In this document: positions 24,323 to 34,481 of the stretch, piece after piece
Position numbering within the stretch: the stretch's first letter is position 1
Layout: every line of letters starts with the position of its first letter
Assembly (NCBI GenBank): GCA_964578485.1
Contig: CAZODA010000008.1
Span: 1 to 64,000 of the forward strand
DNA: 64,000 bases
Reading direction: 5' to 3'
Source of the DNA: CAZODA01 sp964578485
GTDB taxonomy: Bacteria; Bacteroidota; Bacteroidia; Bacteroidales; Marinilabiliaceae
Position numbers and translations under genes: made by a program
The notes under the pieces: generated by a model
Told to the model about the DNA's origin: nothing
Seen by the model: the letters and a program-made list of their open reading frames with translations, nothing else
Databases searched by the model: none

Positions 24323-27300
24323 TTAGATCCACCTTACCAAGGCAAAATCTTGCCTGTGAGGCAGGTCTTTATTAAGGGGAAACATTCTGATGCCAAACTT
24401 ATGAACACCCGGTATATTTAGCTTGTAACTGAGATGATAATATACCAGAGATCCTTCCTTTTTTACTTGTTGAAACGGTTCGATATGAACAATAGCAGGG
24501 AAGGGGCTGTCGTTGGCATCAGCAATAACAATTTCCAGTCCTATGTCTGTTCCTGCCAAACGTTTTAAATCGAGAGTAACATCAACTTCATAATTATCGC
24601 CTATGCCAAGTTCATGTTTTCCAATATCGGGCATGTTATATGATACCACCTTAATATCATCCCAACCTGCATAAACTTTACGTTTCCATGAAGCAAGTTC
24701 ACGAACCATTCTGTAATCATCCTCATAAAGCTTTTTAACCTTATGGAACATTGGTTCATAAAATCTAATTCCATAATCATCGATCATGCGTCGGGTAGTG
24801 AATTCCGGGGCTATTCCTGCGATAGAATTTTTAATGTATTTTATCCAATCTTCAGGTACCCCATCTTTGTTTTTGTTAAAGAAAAGAGGGATAATTTCAT
24901 TTTCTAATATACTGTATATGGTGGTTGCATCTAATTCGTCCTGATATTCAGGCTTCTCAAAGGTTTGTTTATCTGTAAGTGCCCAACCTGCTTCTTCTTT
25001 GTAGCCTTCATACCACCAGCCATCTAAGACACTGAAATTGAGAACTCCGTTAAGTTCGGCTTTTTCACCACTTGTACCTGATGCTTCAAGTGGACGGGTA
25101 GGGGTGTTAAGCCAAACATCAACGCCACTGATAAGTCGTTTTGCCAAATCCATATCGTAATTTTCAAGGAAAATGATTTTTCCAATAAATTCGGGCTGAC
25201 GAGAAATATCAACAATATCCTTAATAAGCTCCTGACCTAACTTATCGGCGGGGTGAGCCTTACCTGCAAAAATAAACTGAACAGGTCTGTCGGGATTATT
25301 GACAATTTTCTTTAATCGTTCTGTATCTTTAAATAATAGGTGGGCTCGTTTATACGTGGCAAAACGGCGTGCGAAACCTATTGTTAGAGCATTTTCGCGA
25401 ATTGCATCTAAAATATCCACTATATGTGATGGATCTTCATGTCTGTCAATCATCACTCTTCCCATTCTCCAGCGAATATAATTTATAAGTTTCTTTTTAA
25501 GTTCTCTACGTACTTGCCAGATTTTTTCATCAGAAACGCCATGGATTTTTTCCCATTTTGTTTTGTCGGATACGTCTTTTAAAAAATCTTTTCCAAATTC
25601 CGACTCATAGAGTTTTCTGAATTCGGATGTTGTCCAGGTCCCATAATGGACTCCATTTGTAACATATTTAATGTGCAATTCTTCAGGGAAGTAGCCACGC
25701 CATAAATTGCGAAACATCTTTTTTGTAACTTCGCCATGCAGCCAGCTTACTCCGTTTATCTCCTGAGAGCTTTTTGCAGCTAAAACACTCATGGAAAACT
25801 TCTCTCCACTTCCGGGATTTTCTTGACCTAAGGCCATAAATTCATCCCAAGAGATATTAAGTTTTTCAGGAATATGACGAAGGTAAACTCTTAATAAATC
25901 TTCATCAAACTTATCATGTCCCGCAGGTACCGGGGTATGGGTAGTGAAAAGCGATGATGCTTTTACCAACTCCATTGATTCGGCAAAGCTGAATTTTTGT
26001 TCTGATAAATCTAATAGTCTCTCTAAATTTATAAGGGCGGCATGTCCTTCATTGCAATGATAGAGGTCAACTTTTGATTGTATAGCTTTAAGCACACGAA
26101 TACCTCCAAAGCCAAGAAGAATTTCCTGTTTTAAGCGATTTTCCCAATTGCCACCATATAGCATATGTGTAATTTCACGATCCTGAATGCTATTGATAGG
26201 AATATCTGTATCCATAAGGTAAAGAGGTACTCTGCCAACTTGAGCTTTCCATAATACGGCATGTACCTCCCTGCCGGGAAGATCAATTTTTATGCTTATA
26301 TGTTCTCCATTTTGATCCCTTACCTGCTCAAGAGGTAGATTCGAAAACTCTTGAATATCATATTTTGCTATTTGTTCACCACTTTCGGTAAGTGACTGGG
26401 TGAAATAACCATAACGGTAAAGTAATCCTACGGCAATAATATTAACTCCCTTATCACTAGCTTCTTTAAGGTAATCACCAGCAAGTATGCCCAAGCCTCC
26501 GCTAAAAATTTTTAAAATGTCGTTTATACCATATTCCATACTGAAATATGCTATGGCAGGGCCATCAGGAAGAGGACGATCCATGTATTTCCTGAAATCT
26601 TGATATACTTTATCCAGCATATCAGTAAATTGCTGGTCTTCAGACAGAGCCTGTAAGCGATTATAGGATACCTTTTCCAGTAATTGAACCGGATTTTTAT
26701 GTACTTCTTCCCAAATTTCCGAATCGATATATTCAAAGACCTCAACAGCTTGGTAATTCCATGTCCACCATAAATTTAGTGAAAGCTCATGAAGTACCTT
26801 CAAAGGTTCAGGTAACTTTGATTTAACAATTAACCTTTTCCAAACGGGAGTAGAAATAGTGTCTGAAATGACACGTAACTTAGGTTCTTTTTGAACCACA
26901 CTGAACTGTTCCTTGCGATTATTCACTTCTTTTAATGCAATATTGTAAGCTTCGAAATAATATTTAATTACATTGTTCCACTCCAACTTAGTTGAAAGCT
27001 CTTTTGCTCTTTTTCCGGTTTCTTTTAAAACGGAGTTTTTTGCAATAGAAAACTCTTTAATTACCCGGGCGACTTCTGCAACCGCCTCTTGATAATTTGA
27101 CTCTGTGCGTTTAATAACTTCAACGCCATCGTAAATAGATTTGGAGTATTCTTTTGCCCAACTTCCAAAACCAGCCAGGGTGGATGTTATTGTTGGGATG
27201 CCGAATGCAATGCTTTCGAGTGGAGTATATCCCCATGGATCATAGTAAGCAGGAAAAACTGTTAGGTCTATCCCGGTTAATAATTCAAAATAGGGAATAT

Positions 27301-28567
27301 TAAAAATTCCATCATCACCATCTAAATAACTGGGCACAAATATAAGCTTTATTTTTTCATTGGCCTTATTACTTAAATGTATTGATTGAATTTTATTGAT
27401 AATGGGATCATAACCAAGATCGTTAAGTCCATGAGTAAGAAATGGATTGGCTAAGGGTTCGTTGTATTTTTTTGTTTGTAATCGTTCTATTAAATCCTTC
27501 CTGGGGCCATAAGTACTGGCAGGAATTAGCATGAAAAATATAATATCGCGCTCTTGTTTAGGATCTTCATTTAATTTTTTTAATGCATCTAAAATAAGAT
27601 CTGCACCTTTATTACGAAATTCATATCGTCCACTGCTGGCAACTAAAAGGCTGTTGCTCGGTACTTGATAACCAAGAACTGCAGAAGCAACATTTAGTAA
27701 TAATTTTTTAGCTTTTGATCTTTGACTTGCAAATTCCTCCTTTCCCGGAACAAAGTCATTTTCGAATCCATTTAATGTTATGATATCTGCCTTCCTGTTT
27801 AGCAGTTTTTCACATTCATCTGCTGTAACTTTTGATACAGTTGTATAGCAATCTGCATTTTGTGCAGTAATTTTTTCTAATGAATGTTTTGCTGTAATAT
27901 TAAATTCTTGAGCTTTTTCATCAACATCGAACTGTAAAGTTTCATCGTAAACAGCAAATCCTTTATTTGCCAGAATACGCCCAATGCCTATGTCGTGAGT
28001 TGTAAAAACAGTTCCTATTTGCGGAAGTTTGTCTTTTAGATAAAGGACTCCGCTTCCTGTTGAACATTCATTAAAATGGGCTATTATTTTATCTGATGCA
28101 GTAAGATGAAAGTGGTAAAAATTTTCAATTAAAACGCCTGCTGCATATCCAAAAAGAGCAGCTTCCACATAATCCCATTGTCCGGCTATACTATCGACTT
28201 TATATGTTTCCCAAAGATAAGATAGTATCTCATTTTTTTGTGCAACAAAAGATGTAAAATCAATTAAGAATACGAGGGGTTTACCCGGAACATTCCAACG
28301 CCCTACTTTTATTCTTATACCATCGTAAAGCAAAGCAGCCTGCCAGTCGGCATAAATTGTATCGTCAGGGATGAATTCCGGATTTTTATGATGTGAACGC
28401 CAAATGTCAGGTCCAATAAATATTAATTTATCACCAAAATGGCTGACAAGGGTATTGGCTTGTGATGATAAAACAGCATGTACTCCACTAATTTTGTTAC
28501 ATACTTCCCAACTTGTTTCAAAAAGATAATCAGATTTTACGATATTATTATTATTAAAAGTTTCCAT
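24323..28567 (-). CDS. Fused glycogen synthase-like (GT3) and alpha-glucan phosphorylase (GT35) protein
   Basis: The 1414-residue protein joins two enzymes. Residues 1-560 resemble eukaryote-type glycogen synthase (GT3), with LFETSWEVCNKISGVHAVL at the start and YDPWGYTPLESIAFGIPTITS near 440. From about residue 575, LKVLHELSLNLWWTW starts an alpha-glucan phosphorylase of the short GT35 type. It has GGLGILAGDYLKEASD, ARRFATYKRAHLLF and the pyridoxal-phosphate lysine motif EASGTSGEKAELNG near 1167. One chain would thus carry both chain-extending and chain-degrading activities. The gene is the last of a four-gene minus-strand operon with debranching, GT4 and GH57 genes. The reading frame across the junction is open. 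Confidence 0.88.
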   Translation of the reverse strand: METFNNNNIVKSDYLFETSWEVCNKISGVHAVLSSQANTLVSHFGDKLIFIGPDIWRSHHKNPEFIPDDTIYADWQAALLYDGIRIKVGRWNVPGKPLVFLIDFTSFVAQKNEILSYLWETYKVDSIAGQWDYVEAALFGYAAGVLIENFYHFHLTASDKIIAHFNECSTGSGVLYLKDKLPQIGTVFTTHDIGIGRILANKGFAVYDETLQFDVDEKAQEFNITAKHSLEKITAQNADCYTTVSKVTADECEKLLNRKADIITLNGFENDFVPGKEEFASQRSKAKKLLLNVASAVLGYQVPSNSLLVASSGRYEFRNKGADLILDALKKLNEDPKQERDIIFFMLIPASTYGPRKDLIERLQTKKYNEPLANPFLTHGLNDLGYDPIINKIQSIHLSNKANEKIKLIFVPSYLDGDDGIFNIPYFELLTGIDLTVFPAYYDPWGYTPLESIAFGIPTITSTLAGFGSWAKEYSKSIYDGVEVIKRTESNYQEAVAEVARVIKEFSIAKNSVLKETGKRAKELSTKLEWNNVIKYYFEAYNIALKEVNNRKEQFSVVQKEPKLRVISDTISTPVWKRLIVKSKLPEPLKVLHELSLNLWWTWNYQAVEVFEYIDSEIWEEVHKNPVQLLEKVSYNRLQALSEDQQFTDMLDKVYQDFRKYMDRPLPDGPAIAYFSMEYGINDILKIFSGGLGILAGDYLKEASDKGVNIIAVGLLYRYGYFTQSLTESGEQIAKYDIQEFSNLPLEQVRDQNGEHISIKIDLPGREVHAVLWKAQVGRVPLYLMDTDIPINSIQDREITHMLYGGNWENRLKQEILLGFGGIRVLKAIQSKVDLYHCNEGHAALINLERLLDLSEQKFSFAESMELVKASSLFTTHTPVPAGHDKFDEDLLRVYLRHIPEKLNISWDEFMALGQENPGSGEKFSMSVLAAKSSQEINGVSWLHGEVTKKMFRNLWRGYFPEELHIKYVTNGVHYGTWTTSEFRKLYESEFGKDFLKDVSDKTKWEKIHGVSDEKIWQVRRELKKKLINYIRWRMGRVMIDRHEDPSHIVDILDAIRENALTIGFARRFATYKRAHLLFKDTERLKKIVNNPDRPVQFIFAGKAHPADKLGQELIKDIVDISRQPEFIGKIIFLENYDMDLAKRLISGVDVWLNTPTRPLEASGTSGEKAELNGVLNFSVLDGWWYEGYKEEAGWALTDKQTFEKPEYQDELDATTIYSILENEIIPLFFNKNKDGVPEDWIKYIKNSIAGIAPEFTTRRMIDDYGIRFYEPMFHKVKKLYEDDYRMVRELASWKRKVYAGWDDIKVVSYNMPDIGKHELGIGDNYEVDVTLDLKRLAGTDIGLEIVIADANDSPFPAIVHIEPFQQVKKEGSLVYYHLSYKLNIPGVHKFGIRMFPLNKDLPHRQDFALVRWI

Positions 28568-28600
28568 TTTAAATTTTAAAACTAATGTTTATACTTCCTG

Positions 28601-29926
28601 CTATTTTGTGGCAGGTTTTTTAGTAGAAGATTTTCTTTTCCTCAGTTTTTTGATCTCTTCCTCCATCTTTTTAATTTTTTCTTCTTTTTCTAAAAGCAGA
28701 TCGCTTAAATTAGAAAGTTCTTTATCTGTACTACTTTCAGGTACTGAGGCATTTAAGCGAAGGGTGAAGTCGCTCAATACGTTCATATAATTTATGAAAG
28801 CTTCATACGGAGTTTCATAGGGGTTAAAATATGCATGAACTTCCCCATCGGAAAAGAACTTGGTACACATATAATAAAAATGATCACTACTTTGTAGATA
28901 ATTCCAGTCTTTTTGCAATTTGGGTTCAGTACACTGAAGTATTTTGGGTAATAATTTATATAATTTATTAAATGCTTCTTGTTGCATTTCATTTCCAAGC
29001 CATGCTGTAAGGTCTCTTTCTTCATCAGCCCATGAAATCGGATGAGGAACCTTAACAGGCGCAATTACCTGTAATTTGTCGGCAACTTCAGAGGGAGTGG
29101 AAAAGGAAATATTCTTTTGTTTAAAAGCTTCAACCGGGATATTTTCAAGGAATTCAAAAATTCCTGTTGATAAGTCCTGGTGCTCCCCAAATGTTTCATA
29201 ATTTAGAAACAAATTAATTACTTCTTCACGTTTATCAAGCTCTTCAATCCAGTTAATAAACTTTGTTGCTGTTAATGGCCATTCATTCCAATTTTTATTG
29301 CCAAATCTGAAGGCTATGTCATCACTGAGTTTATAATTTTTCAGTAAAACTTTCAGCCTGGGTTTTATTGTATTACAATAAAGGAAGTTTGGACTTTTCC
29401 AGCCAAGTATATGTTTAGCACCTTCGGTTAGCATAGCTTTAAAGCCCATACCGGTAACCATAGCCCCCATACTGTCGGAATATATGAGCTCGGTATTGCG
29501 AAATACCTTGGGGCGGACTCCAAAGAGTGATTCCATTAAATCGGAATGCTCATCAACCTGCCGTTTAAATTCTTTTTCATTATTTAAAGCAGCTAATGAA
29601 TGTGAATAAGTTTCACCAAGGAATTCAACCATTCCCGTTTTAGCAAGCTCTTTAAAGCTGTCAATTACTTCAGGGGTATAAAGTTTAAATTGTTCAATGG
29701 CAAGACCTGAAATTGAAAAGGCTACTTTAAATTTACCTTTATGTTTTTTTATCATTTTTAATAACAAACGGTTTGCAGGAAGGTAGCTTTTGTCGGCTAC
29801 ATTTTGCATAATACTCTCGTTTGTATAGTCATCATAATAATAATGGTCATTGCCAATATCGAAAAAGCGATATCTCCTGAAACGGAATGGCTGGTGAACC
29901 TGGAAATAGAAACAAATGGTCTTCAT
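28601..29926 (-). CDS. Glycoside hydrolase family 57 (alpha-amylase/glucanotransferase type)
   Basis: The 441-residue protein opens with ICFYFQVHQPFRFRRYRFFD, the GH57 first conserved region. It contains EFLGETYSHSLAAL near residue 101 and LFLNYETFGEHQDL near 238, which correspond to further conserved GH57 regions. The tail (about 400-441) is a charged coiled coil with many glutamates and lysines. GH57 enzymes act on alpha-1,4-glucans in the cytoplasm. Its place between a GT4 gene and the synthase-phosphorylase gene makes glycogen remodelling or maltodextrin degradation likely. The exact specificity cannot be read from the sequence. Confidence 0.88.
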   Translation of the reverse strand: MKTICFYFQVHQPFRFRRYRFFDIGNDHYYYDDYTNESIMQNVADKSYLPANRLLLKMIKKHKGKFKVAFSISGLAIEQFKLYTPEVIDSFKELAKTGMVEFLGETYSHSLAALNNEKEFKRQVDEHSDLMESLFGVRPKVFRNTELIYSDSMGAMVTGMGFKAMLTEGAKHILGWKSPNFLYCNTIKPRLKVLLKNYKLSDDIAFRFGNKNWNEWPLTATKFINWIEELDKREEVINLFLNYETFGEHQDLSTGIFEFLENIPVEAFKQKNISFSTPSEVADKLQVIAPVKVPHPISWADEERDLTAWLGNEMQQEAFNKLYKLLPKILQCTEPKLQKDWNYLQSSDHFYYMCTKFFSDGEVHAYFNPYETPYEAFINYMNVLSDFTLRLNASVPESSTDKELSNLSDLLLEKEEKIKKMEEEIKKLRKRKSSTKKPATK

Positions 29927-29966
29927 ATTTTTAATTTTTCAAAAGTCATTGTTTGGCTTTCAGTTT

Positions 29967-31271
29967 TTAATCAGATAGAGCCTTTAGCTTAAGAGTCTTG
30001 TCATAGACATTTTTAACAGCGTGGGCTGCATTCTCCCATTTCAGGGAATCAACTTCTTTTTTGCCATATTTAATAAACATTTTTGCCATTCCCGGATAGT
30101 TTAGGATTCCATATATTGCATCGGCCATGGCGTTTACATCCCAAAAATTGGTTTTAATGGCGTAGGTTAAGATTTCAGAAACACCCGATTGGTGGGAAAT
30201 TAATACCGGAACATTGCTTTGCATAGCTTCTAAGGGGCTGATACCAAAAGGTTCCGAAACAGATGGCATAACATAGAGGTCGCTCATCTTTAGCATTTCA
30301 AAAACATCATCACCCCTTAAAAAGCCGGTAAAATGGAAGCGGTCTGATATTTTTAATTGGGCGGCACGTCTTATCATTTTTTCCATCATATCACCACTTC
30401 CTGCCATAACAAAACGAACATTATCCATTTTTTGAAGTACTTTATGGGCTGCTTCAACAAAGTATTCAGGTCCTTTTTGCATGGTGATACGTCCAAGGAA
30501 AGTGACAATTTTCTCGTTAACTCCCTTTTTAATTGAGGCTTTTGATGTTTTTTCTTGTGGTTCAACTGCATTATATACAGTTTCAACTTTGTCTTTGTTG
30601 ATTCCGTATTTTTCTATTACAATTTTACGCGTTAGATTGCTAACAGTAATGATACGGTCAGCTGCTTCCATTCCTCTTTTTTCTATTTCAAAAACTGCCG
30701 GGTTTACGTTTCCGCCACTTCTATCGAAGTCTGTTGCATGAACATGTATTACTAAAGGTTTGCCAGAAGCTTCACTTGCTGCAATTCCCGCAGGATATGC
30801 CAACCAATCGTGCGCATGTATTATATCGAAGCTGTAGTCCTGAGCTAAAATGTTAGCAACCAGGGCGTAATCCCTTATTTCATAGAGGAGGTTAGCTCCA
30901 TATTTTCCTGTAAACTCAACTTTTCCCTCTTTATTTATGTTGAGTAGCTTTAATTGTTTCGATTTTTCTTTCCTTGTATGAAGCCAAAACTCTTCTTCGC
31001 TCATATAAGGTATCAATTTAGAACCAACTTCAATATAGTCGAGTTTCTTACTAAAATGTTTGATTTTTAATTTGCGGTGCCTGACAGGAACCTGGTTGGC
31101 TCCAATAAGACGAATACCTGTTTGTTTTTCATCGCCATAAGCCTTGGGTACTACAAATAATACCTCAATACCCGGAATGAGAGATAAACCCCGAGTCAGG
31201 CCGTAACAGGCAGTTCCTAAACCGCCGGAAATATGGGGAGGAAATTCCCACCCAAACATTAGTACCCTCAT
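29967..31271 (-). CDS. Glycosyltransferase family 4, glycogen-synthase-like
   Basis: The 434-residue protein has the GT-B glycosyltransferase start MRVLMFGWEFPPHISGGLGT. A donor-binding half carries GRITMQKGPEYFVEAA near residue 255 and the E-x7-E motif in SEPFGISPLEAMQSNVPVL near 330. These are features of GT4 enzymes that use nucleotide sugars. The operon context (debranching enzyme three bases upstream, GH57 downstream) points to glycogen synthesis or chain initiation. Confidence 0.88.
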   Translation of the reverse strand: MRVLMFGWEFPPHISGGLGTACYGLTRGLSLIPGIEVLFVVPKAYGDEKQTGIRLIGANQVPVRHRKLKIKHFSKKLDYIEVGSKLIPYMSEEEFWLHTRKEKSKQLKLLNINKEGKVEFTGKYGANLLYEIRDYALVANILAQDYSFDIIHAHDWLAYPAGIAASEASGKPLVIHVHATDFDRSGGNVNPAVFEIEKRGMEAADRIITVSNLTRKIVIEKYGINKDKVETVYNAVEPQEKTSKASIKKGVNEKIVTFLGRITMQKGPEYFVEAAHKVLQKMDNVRFVMAGSGDMMEKMIRRAAQLKISDRFHFTGFLRGDDVFEMLKMSDLYVMPSVSEPFGISPLEAMQSNVPVLISHQSGVSEILTYAIKTNFWDVNAMADAIYGILNYPGMAKMFIKYGKKEVDSLKWENAAHAVKNVYDKTLKLKALSD

Positions 31272-31274
31272 AAG

Positions 31275-33203
31275 TCAGTTATAATTTTCGATTAACTTAA
31301 TTAACTTAATTACAGCTGCTACGCTCCATGCCATACTTACTGCTTCTTTTGCTATGTGAGGCGGATTGCCATTAAAACATTCAGGAATGGTGCTTATGCA
31401 ATGCTCAGACATTTCTTCTTCAAAATCATCTATCATCTTTTTGATAAATGGTGCACCACTTTGCTTATGAACATTAAGATAAGCTTCAGCAAAAAATGAT
31501 GACAACCAAGGAAATACAGATCCCTGATGACGAGCCAGATCTCTTTGCCTTTGAGAACCTTCCAAAACACCTTTGTATTGAGGTGAAGATGGAGATAGTG
31601 TGCGTAATCCTTTGGGACTCAAGAGCTCCTTTTTAACAATATCAATTACCAGCTTGCATTGCTCTCTTGATAAAGGTGTAAAGGGCAAAGCAGCTGCTAT
31701 TATTTGATTGGGACGTATAGAATTATCAGTGAAATTATAATCTACATAGTCATATAAATATTTGCCTTCTTCGTTCCAAAAAGTATTAATGAACGAAGAT
31801 TCTGCCTTTTCAATTAAAATTTCAAGGTCTTTTATTTTACCGGAAGTAGAAGCTTGACTAATATATTTTAATGCATTATACCACAAAGCATTTACTTCTA
31901 CAGTAAAACCGGGACGCCAAGTAACCGGCTGATTATCCACAATTGCATTCATCCATGTTAAAGGAATACTTTCTATTTTAGCATAGATAAGTCCATTTTC
32001 AGCTAAATGAACGGGGCCATTTTGTAATTTAACAATATATTGAATGAGATCGCAAAGGGTGCTTTCGTATTTTTTAAAAACACCTTGATGCGGTACAGCT
32101 TTTTCAATTTCCTGAATAGCATAAAATAACCATAAGGGAATGTCAACTTCCTTTGATTTTAATTGTGTTGGCTGATCCTGCGAAATCAAATAAAGACTAC
32201 GAATGTCCTTAACAGCTTGATCGAGTATTTTTAAATAATCACTTTTGTCTTCCTGATATGCCATTAATCCGGGAAGGGCTATTAAGGTGTCGCGCAGTCT
32301 CTCATGATACCAATGATATCCTGCAATTAGTTTTGTTGACTTTCCATCTTTGAGAATAAATTGGCTGGCAGAGTTTAGTAAGTTGTGTAATAATGTGTTT
32401 CGTGGGACTCTTTTATTAATTTCACGGGTAAATTTGCCTTTAAATCCTCTGGGGTTCCCTTGTTTGGTAGCGGCAGAAAAAACAATAGACTCCCCTTTCG
32501 CTATATCAAGTTCAAAATAGCCCGGCACAAATAAATCTTCCTTAAAAGCATAGCCACGTTGTTGCTCTTTATAATATTCAATTCCCCTGAACCAGTCGGG
32601 AACAGCAATGAATTCATTAAGTTTGCTTATTTGCATAAAGAGGTCCGGGAATCCTTCATACATGCAAATTCGAATACCATTTTCAATTTCATCGTAGCGG
32701 GTATTGGCTACCATATTTTGACTGGTTAATTCATGAATATTCCTGAAAGCAAGAAAAGGCTTAAACCTGATTTTAGTTGGAGAAGTGGCTTCTGTTAAAG
32801 TAACTTTAAAAAGCAGTTGTTCTTCATTTTGAGTGAGTAGAAGCTCAGTAACCAGTTGCATGCCTCCAACTTTATAAATGCGCTTTGGAGTATGGTCAAG
32901 CTCAAAATCAGTCATATATTTATGACCTTTTGGTTCGTAATGATTACCCTGATATTTATGAATCCCGAGATTAAATTCTTGGTTATGCTGTATCAAAGTA
33001 ATATCCAATGACGAAAGAAGAACAAAAAGTTCATCAGAGAATTCTTTAATGGGAGAAACAAGCATCCCGTGATATTTCCTGGTGTTGCAACCTATGATAG
33101 TGGTACTGGAATATGAACCCGCTCTGTTAGTTCTGAGAATTTCCTTGGAAAGAGAGTACTCAAGATTAACAAGTTTGGATTTATCAAGGTTTAAATAGGT
33201 CAT
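31275..33203 (-). CDS. Glycogen debranching enzyme (amylo-alpha-1,6-glucosidase type)
   Basis: The 642-residue protein has an N-terminal beta-sandwich (LRTNRAGSYSSTTIIGCNTRKYHGML near residues 23-48). A C-terminal alpha/alpha barrel begins near 280 with GYHWYHERLRDTLIALPGL near 293, WRPGFTVEVNALWYNAL near 428 and GSQRQRDLARHQGSVFPWL near 548. This is the bacterial GDE_C family (GH133), which removes alpha-1,6 branches. It is the first gene of the glycogen operon, three bases before the GT4 gene. Confidence 0.9.
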   Translation of the reverse strand: MTYLNLDKSKLVNLEYSLSKEILRTNRAGSYSSTTIIGCNTRKYHGMLVSPIKEFSDELFVLLSSLDITLIQHNQEFNLGIHKYQGNHYEPKGHKYMTDFELDHTPKRIYKVGGMQLVTELLLTQNEEQLLFKVTLTEATSPTKIRFKPFLAFRNIHELTSQNMVANTRYDEIENGIRICMYEGFPDLFMQISKLNEFIAVPDWFRGIEYYKEQQRGYAFKEDLFVPGYFELDIAKGESIVFSAATKQGNPRGFKGKFTREINKRVPRNTLLHNLLNSASQFILKDGKSTKLIAGYHWYHERLRDTLIALPGLMAYQEDKSDYLKILDQAVKDIRSLYLISQDQPTQLKSKEVDIPLWLFYAIQEIEKAVPHQGVFKKYESTLCDLIQYIVKLQNGPVHLAENGLIYAKIESIPLTWMNAIVDNQPVTWRPGFTVEVNALWYNALKYISQASTSGKIKDLEILIEKAESSFINTFWNEEGKYLYDYVDYNFTDNSIRPNQIIAAALPFTPLSREQCKLVIDIVKKELLSPKGLRTLSPSSPQYKGVLEGSQRQRDLARHQGSVFPWLSSFFAEAYLNVHKQSGAPFIKKMIDDFEEEMSEHCISTIPECFNGNPPHIAKEAVSMAWSVAAVIKLIKLIENYN

Positions 33204-33466
33204 AGCCTTTTATTAAAAATGTTATTAATTATTGTGAACTAATGATATGAATAGAGCTTATATAACAAAATATTAGTTGAGCTTGTTCATTCTATAGAGG
33301 ATTAGGACTTTGTTGAAATATTTCTTGATTTATGCTTTTATATTTGCTTTAATTCTTTGTTTTAAAGATCTGATTTTAAAATTATATAATATTTTTTGTT
33401 AGCGATTAAGTGAATTTAATGATAAGTATTTTAAATCACAAATGAGTTTTTAAAATAAATGTATAA

Positions 33467-34468
33467 TTATTTTGTTAAAAACAATTTTTCAAAATATTCT
33501 TTATCTTTTTTTATTAATGATGATGGATATTGGTCAGATAAACGGTTTATATTTTCAATAGTTTGTTGTACAAATTGCTTAAAAGAAGAGCTTGGATGCC
33601 CGATAAGTTTGTGTTGTCGTGCAAGTTGAATTTTTTTGGCCTCTTTGTAATAATGTCGGGCTTCATCCGAAAGGGTGGATTCAGAAAAACGTTTCCAAAT
33701 ATAATTTAATGCTGTTTCGTTTGGATGTAGCATATCAGTTTTATAAAAACGATAATCCCTTAATTCATCCAATAATATTTCGTAGGCAGGGAAATACCAA
33801 ATATTTTCGAATTGTAACTTGAGTTTTTCGATAGCTAATAATAAAATTGATTTACTAATTTGATTACCATGTGCACTATCTTTCCAATGACGTACCGGAC
33901 TTACAGTGAAGATTAATTTTACTTTGGGGTTGAATGCTCTTAATTTTGTGATGAGCTTTTCCCATTCATTAACGATTTCTTCAGTAGTGATTAGTTTTCT
34001 CGTAAAATTATCATGAGGAAATTTGTGGCAGTTGGCAACTACTTGTTGCAGTTCTTTATGATAATAAACAAAGGCGGTACCAAAAGTGATGATTATAAAT
34101 TCAGCTTTTTTAAGAAATGAATGTGCATCTAAGGTTGATTTATTTATGTTAGCTGTGGCGATGGAAGCATCGGGATGGCTGAATTTTCCATGGTGTTGGA
34201 AGCTGTGCCAAAGATCATTTAAGTGAAAAAGATTATTTGTGGTAGTAACACGATTTTCTAATATATTATAAAAAGCATGTTTGATCGATAGAGGATTATA
34301 AAGAACCCCGAAGGGATTTACCAATGCGGGGAAACGTGTTTCAGTTAAATATTCACCTATATTATCTGAAAAGCATGATCCTATTAAAAAAACTCCTGAA
34401 CTTATTTCAATTTTGTGTTCTGCATCAGGTACTGTAACAATAGTCCTGAAATGCCCCTGATGGCTCAT
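33467..34468 (-). CDS. GSCFA domain protein
   Basis: The 333-residue protein contains the family-naming motif GVFLIGSCFSDNIGEYL near residues 26-42. It also has NPFGVLYNP near 51 and, at the end, DMLHPNETALNYIW. The pattern (GSCF block, late D-x-x-H) is that of SGNH/GDSL-like hydrolases, so it may be an esterase. GSCFA proteins are found in Bacteroidota and some Proteobacteria and have no settled role. It ends 263 bases after the debranching gene start and is followed by a lipase-like gene 14 bases upstream, probably one transcript with it. Confidence 0.85.
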   Translation of the reverse strand: MSHQGHFRTIVTVPDAEHKIEISSGVFLIGSCFSDNIGEYLTETRFPALVNPFGVLYNPLSIKHAFYNILENRVTTTNNLFHLNDLWHSFQHHGKFSHPDASIATANINKSTLDAHSFLKKAEFIIITFGTAFVYYHKELQQVVANCHKFPHDNFTRKLITTEEIVNEWEKLITKLRAFNPKVKLIFTVSPVRHWKDSAHGNQISKSILLLAIEKLKLQFENIWYFPAYEILLDELRDYRFYKTDMLHPNETALNYIWKRFSESTLSDEARHYYKEAKKIQLARQHKLIGHPSSSFKQFVQQTIENINRLSDQYPSSLIKKDKEYFEKLFLTK

Positions 34469-34481
34469 TTTATTTGTGGTA

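Noticed and set aside
9669..33374. Shared 16-mer GTTTTAAAGATCTGAT at 9669 and 33359
   Set aside because: In AT-rich DNA of this length one such match is expected by chance, and the flanks do not align.
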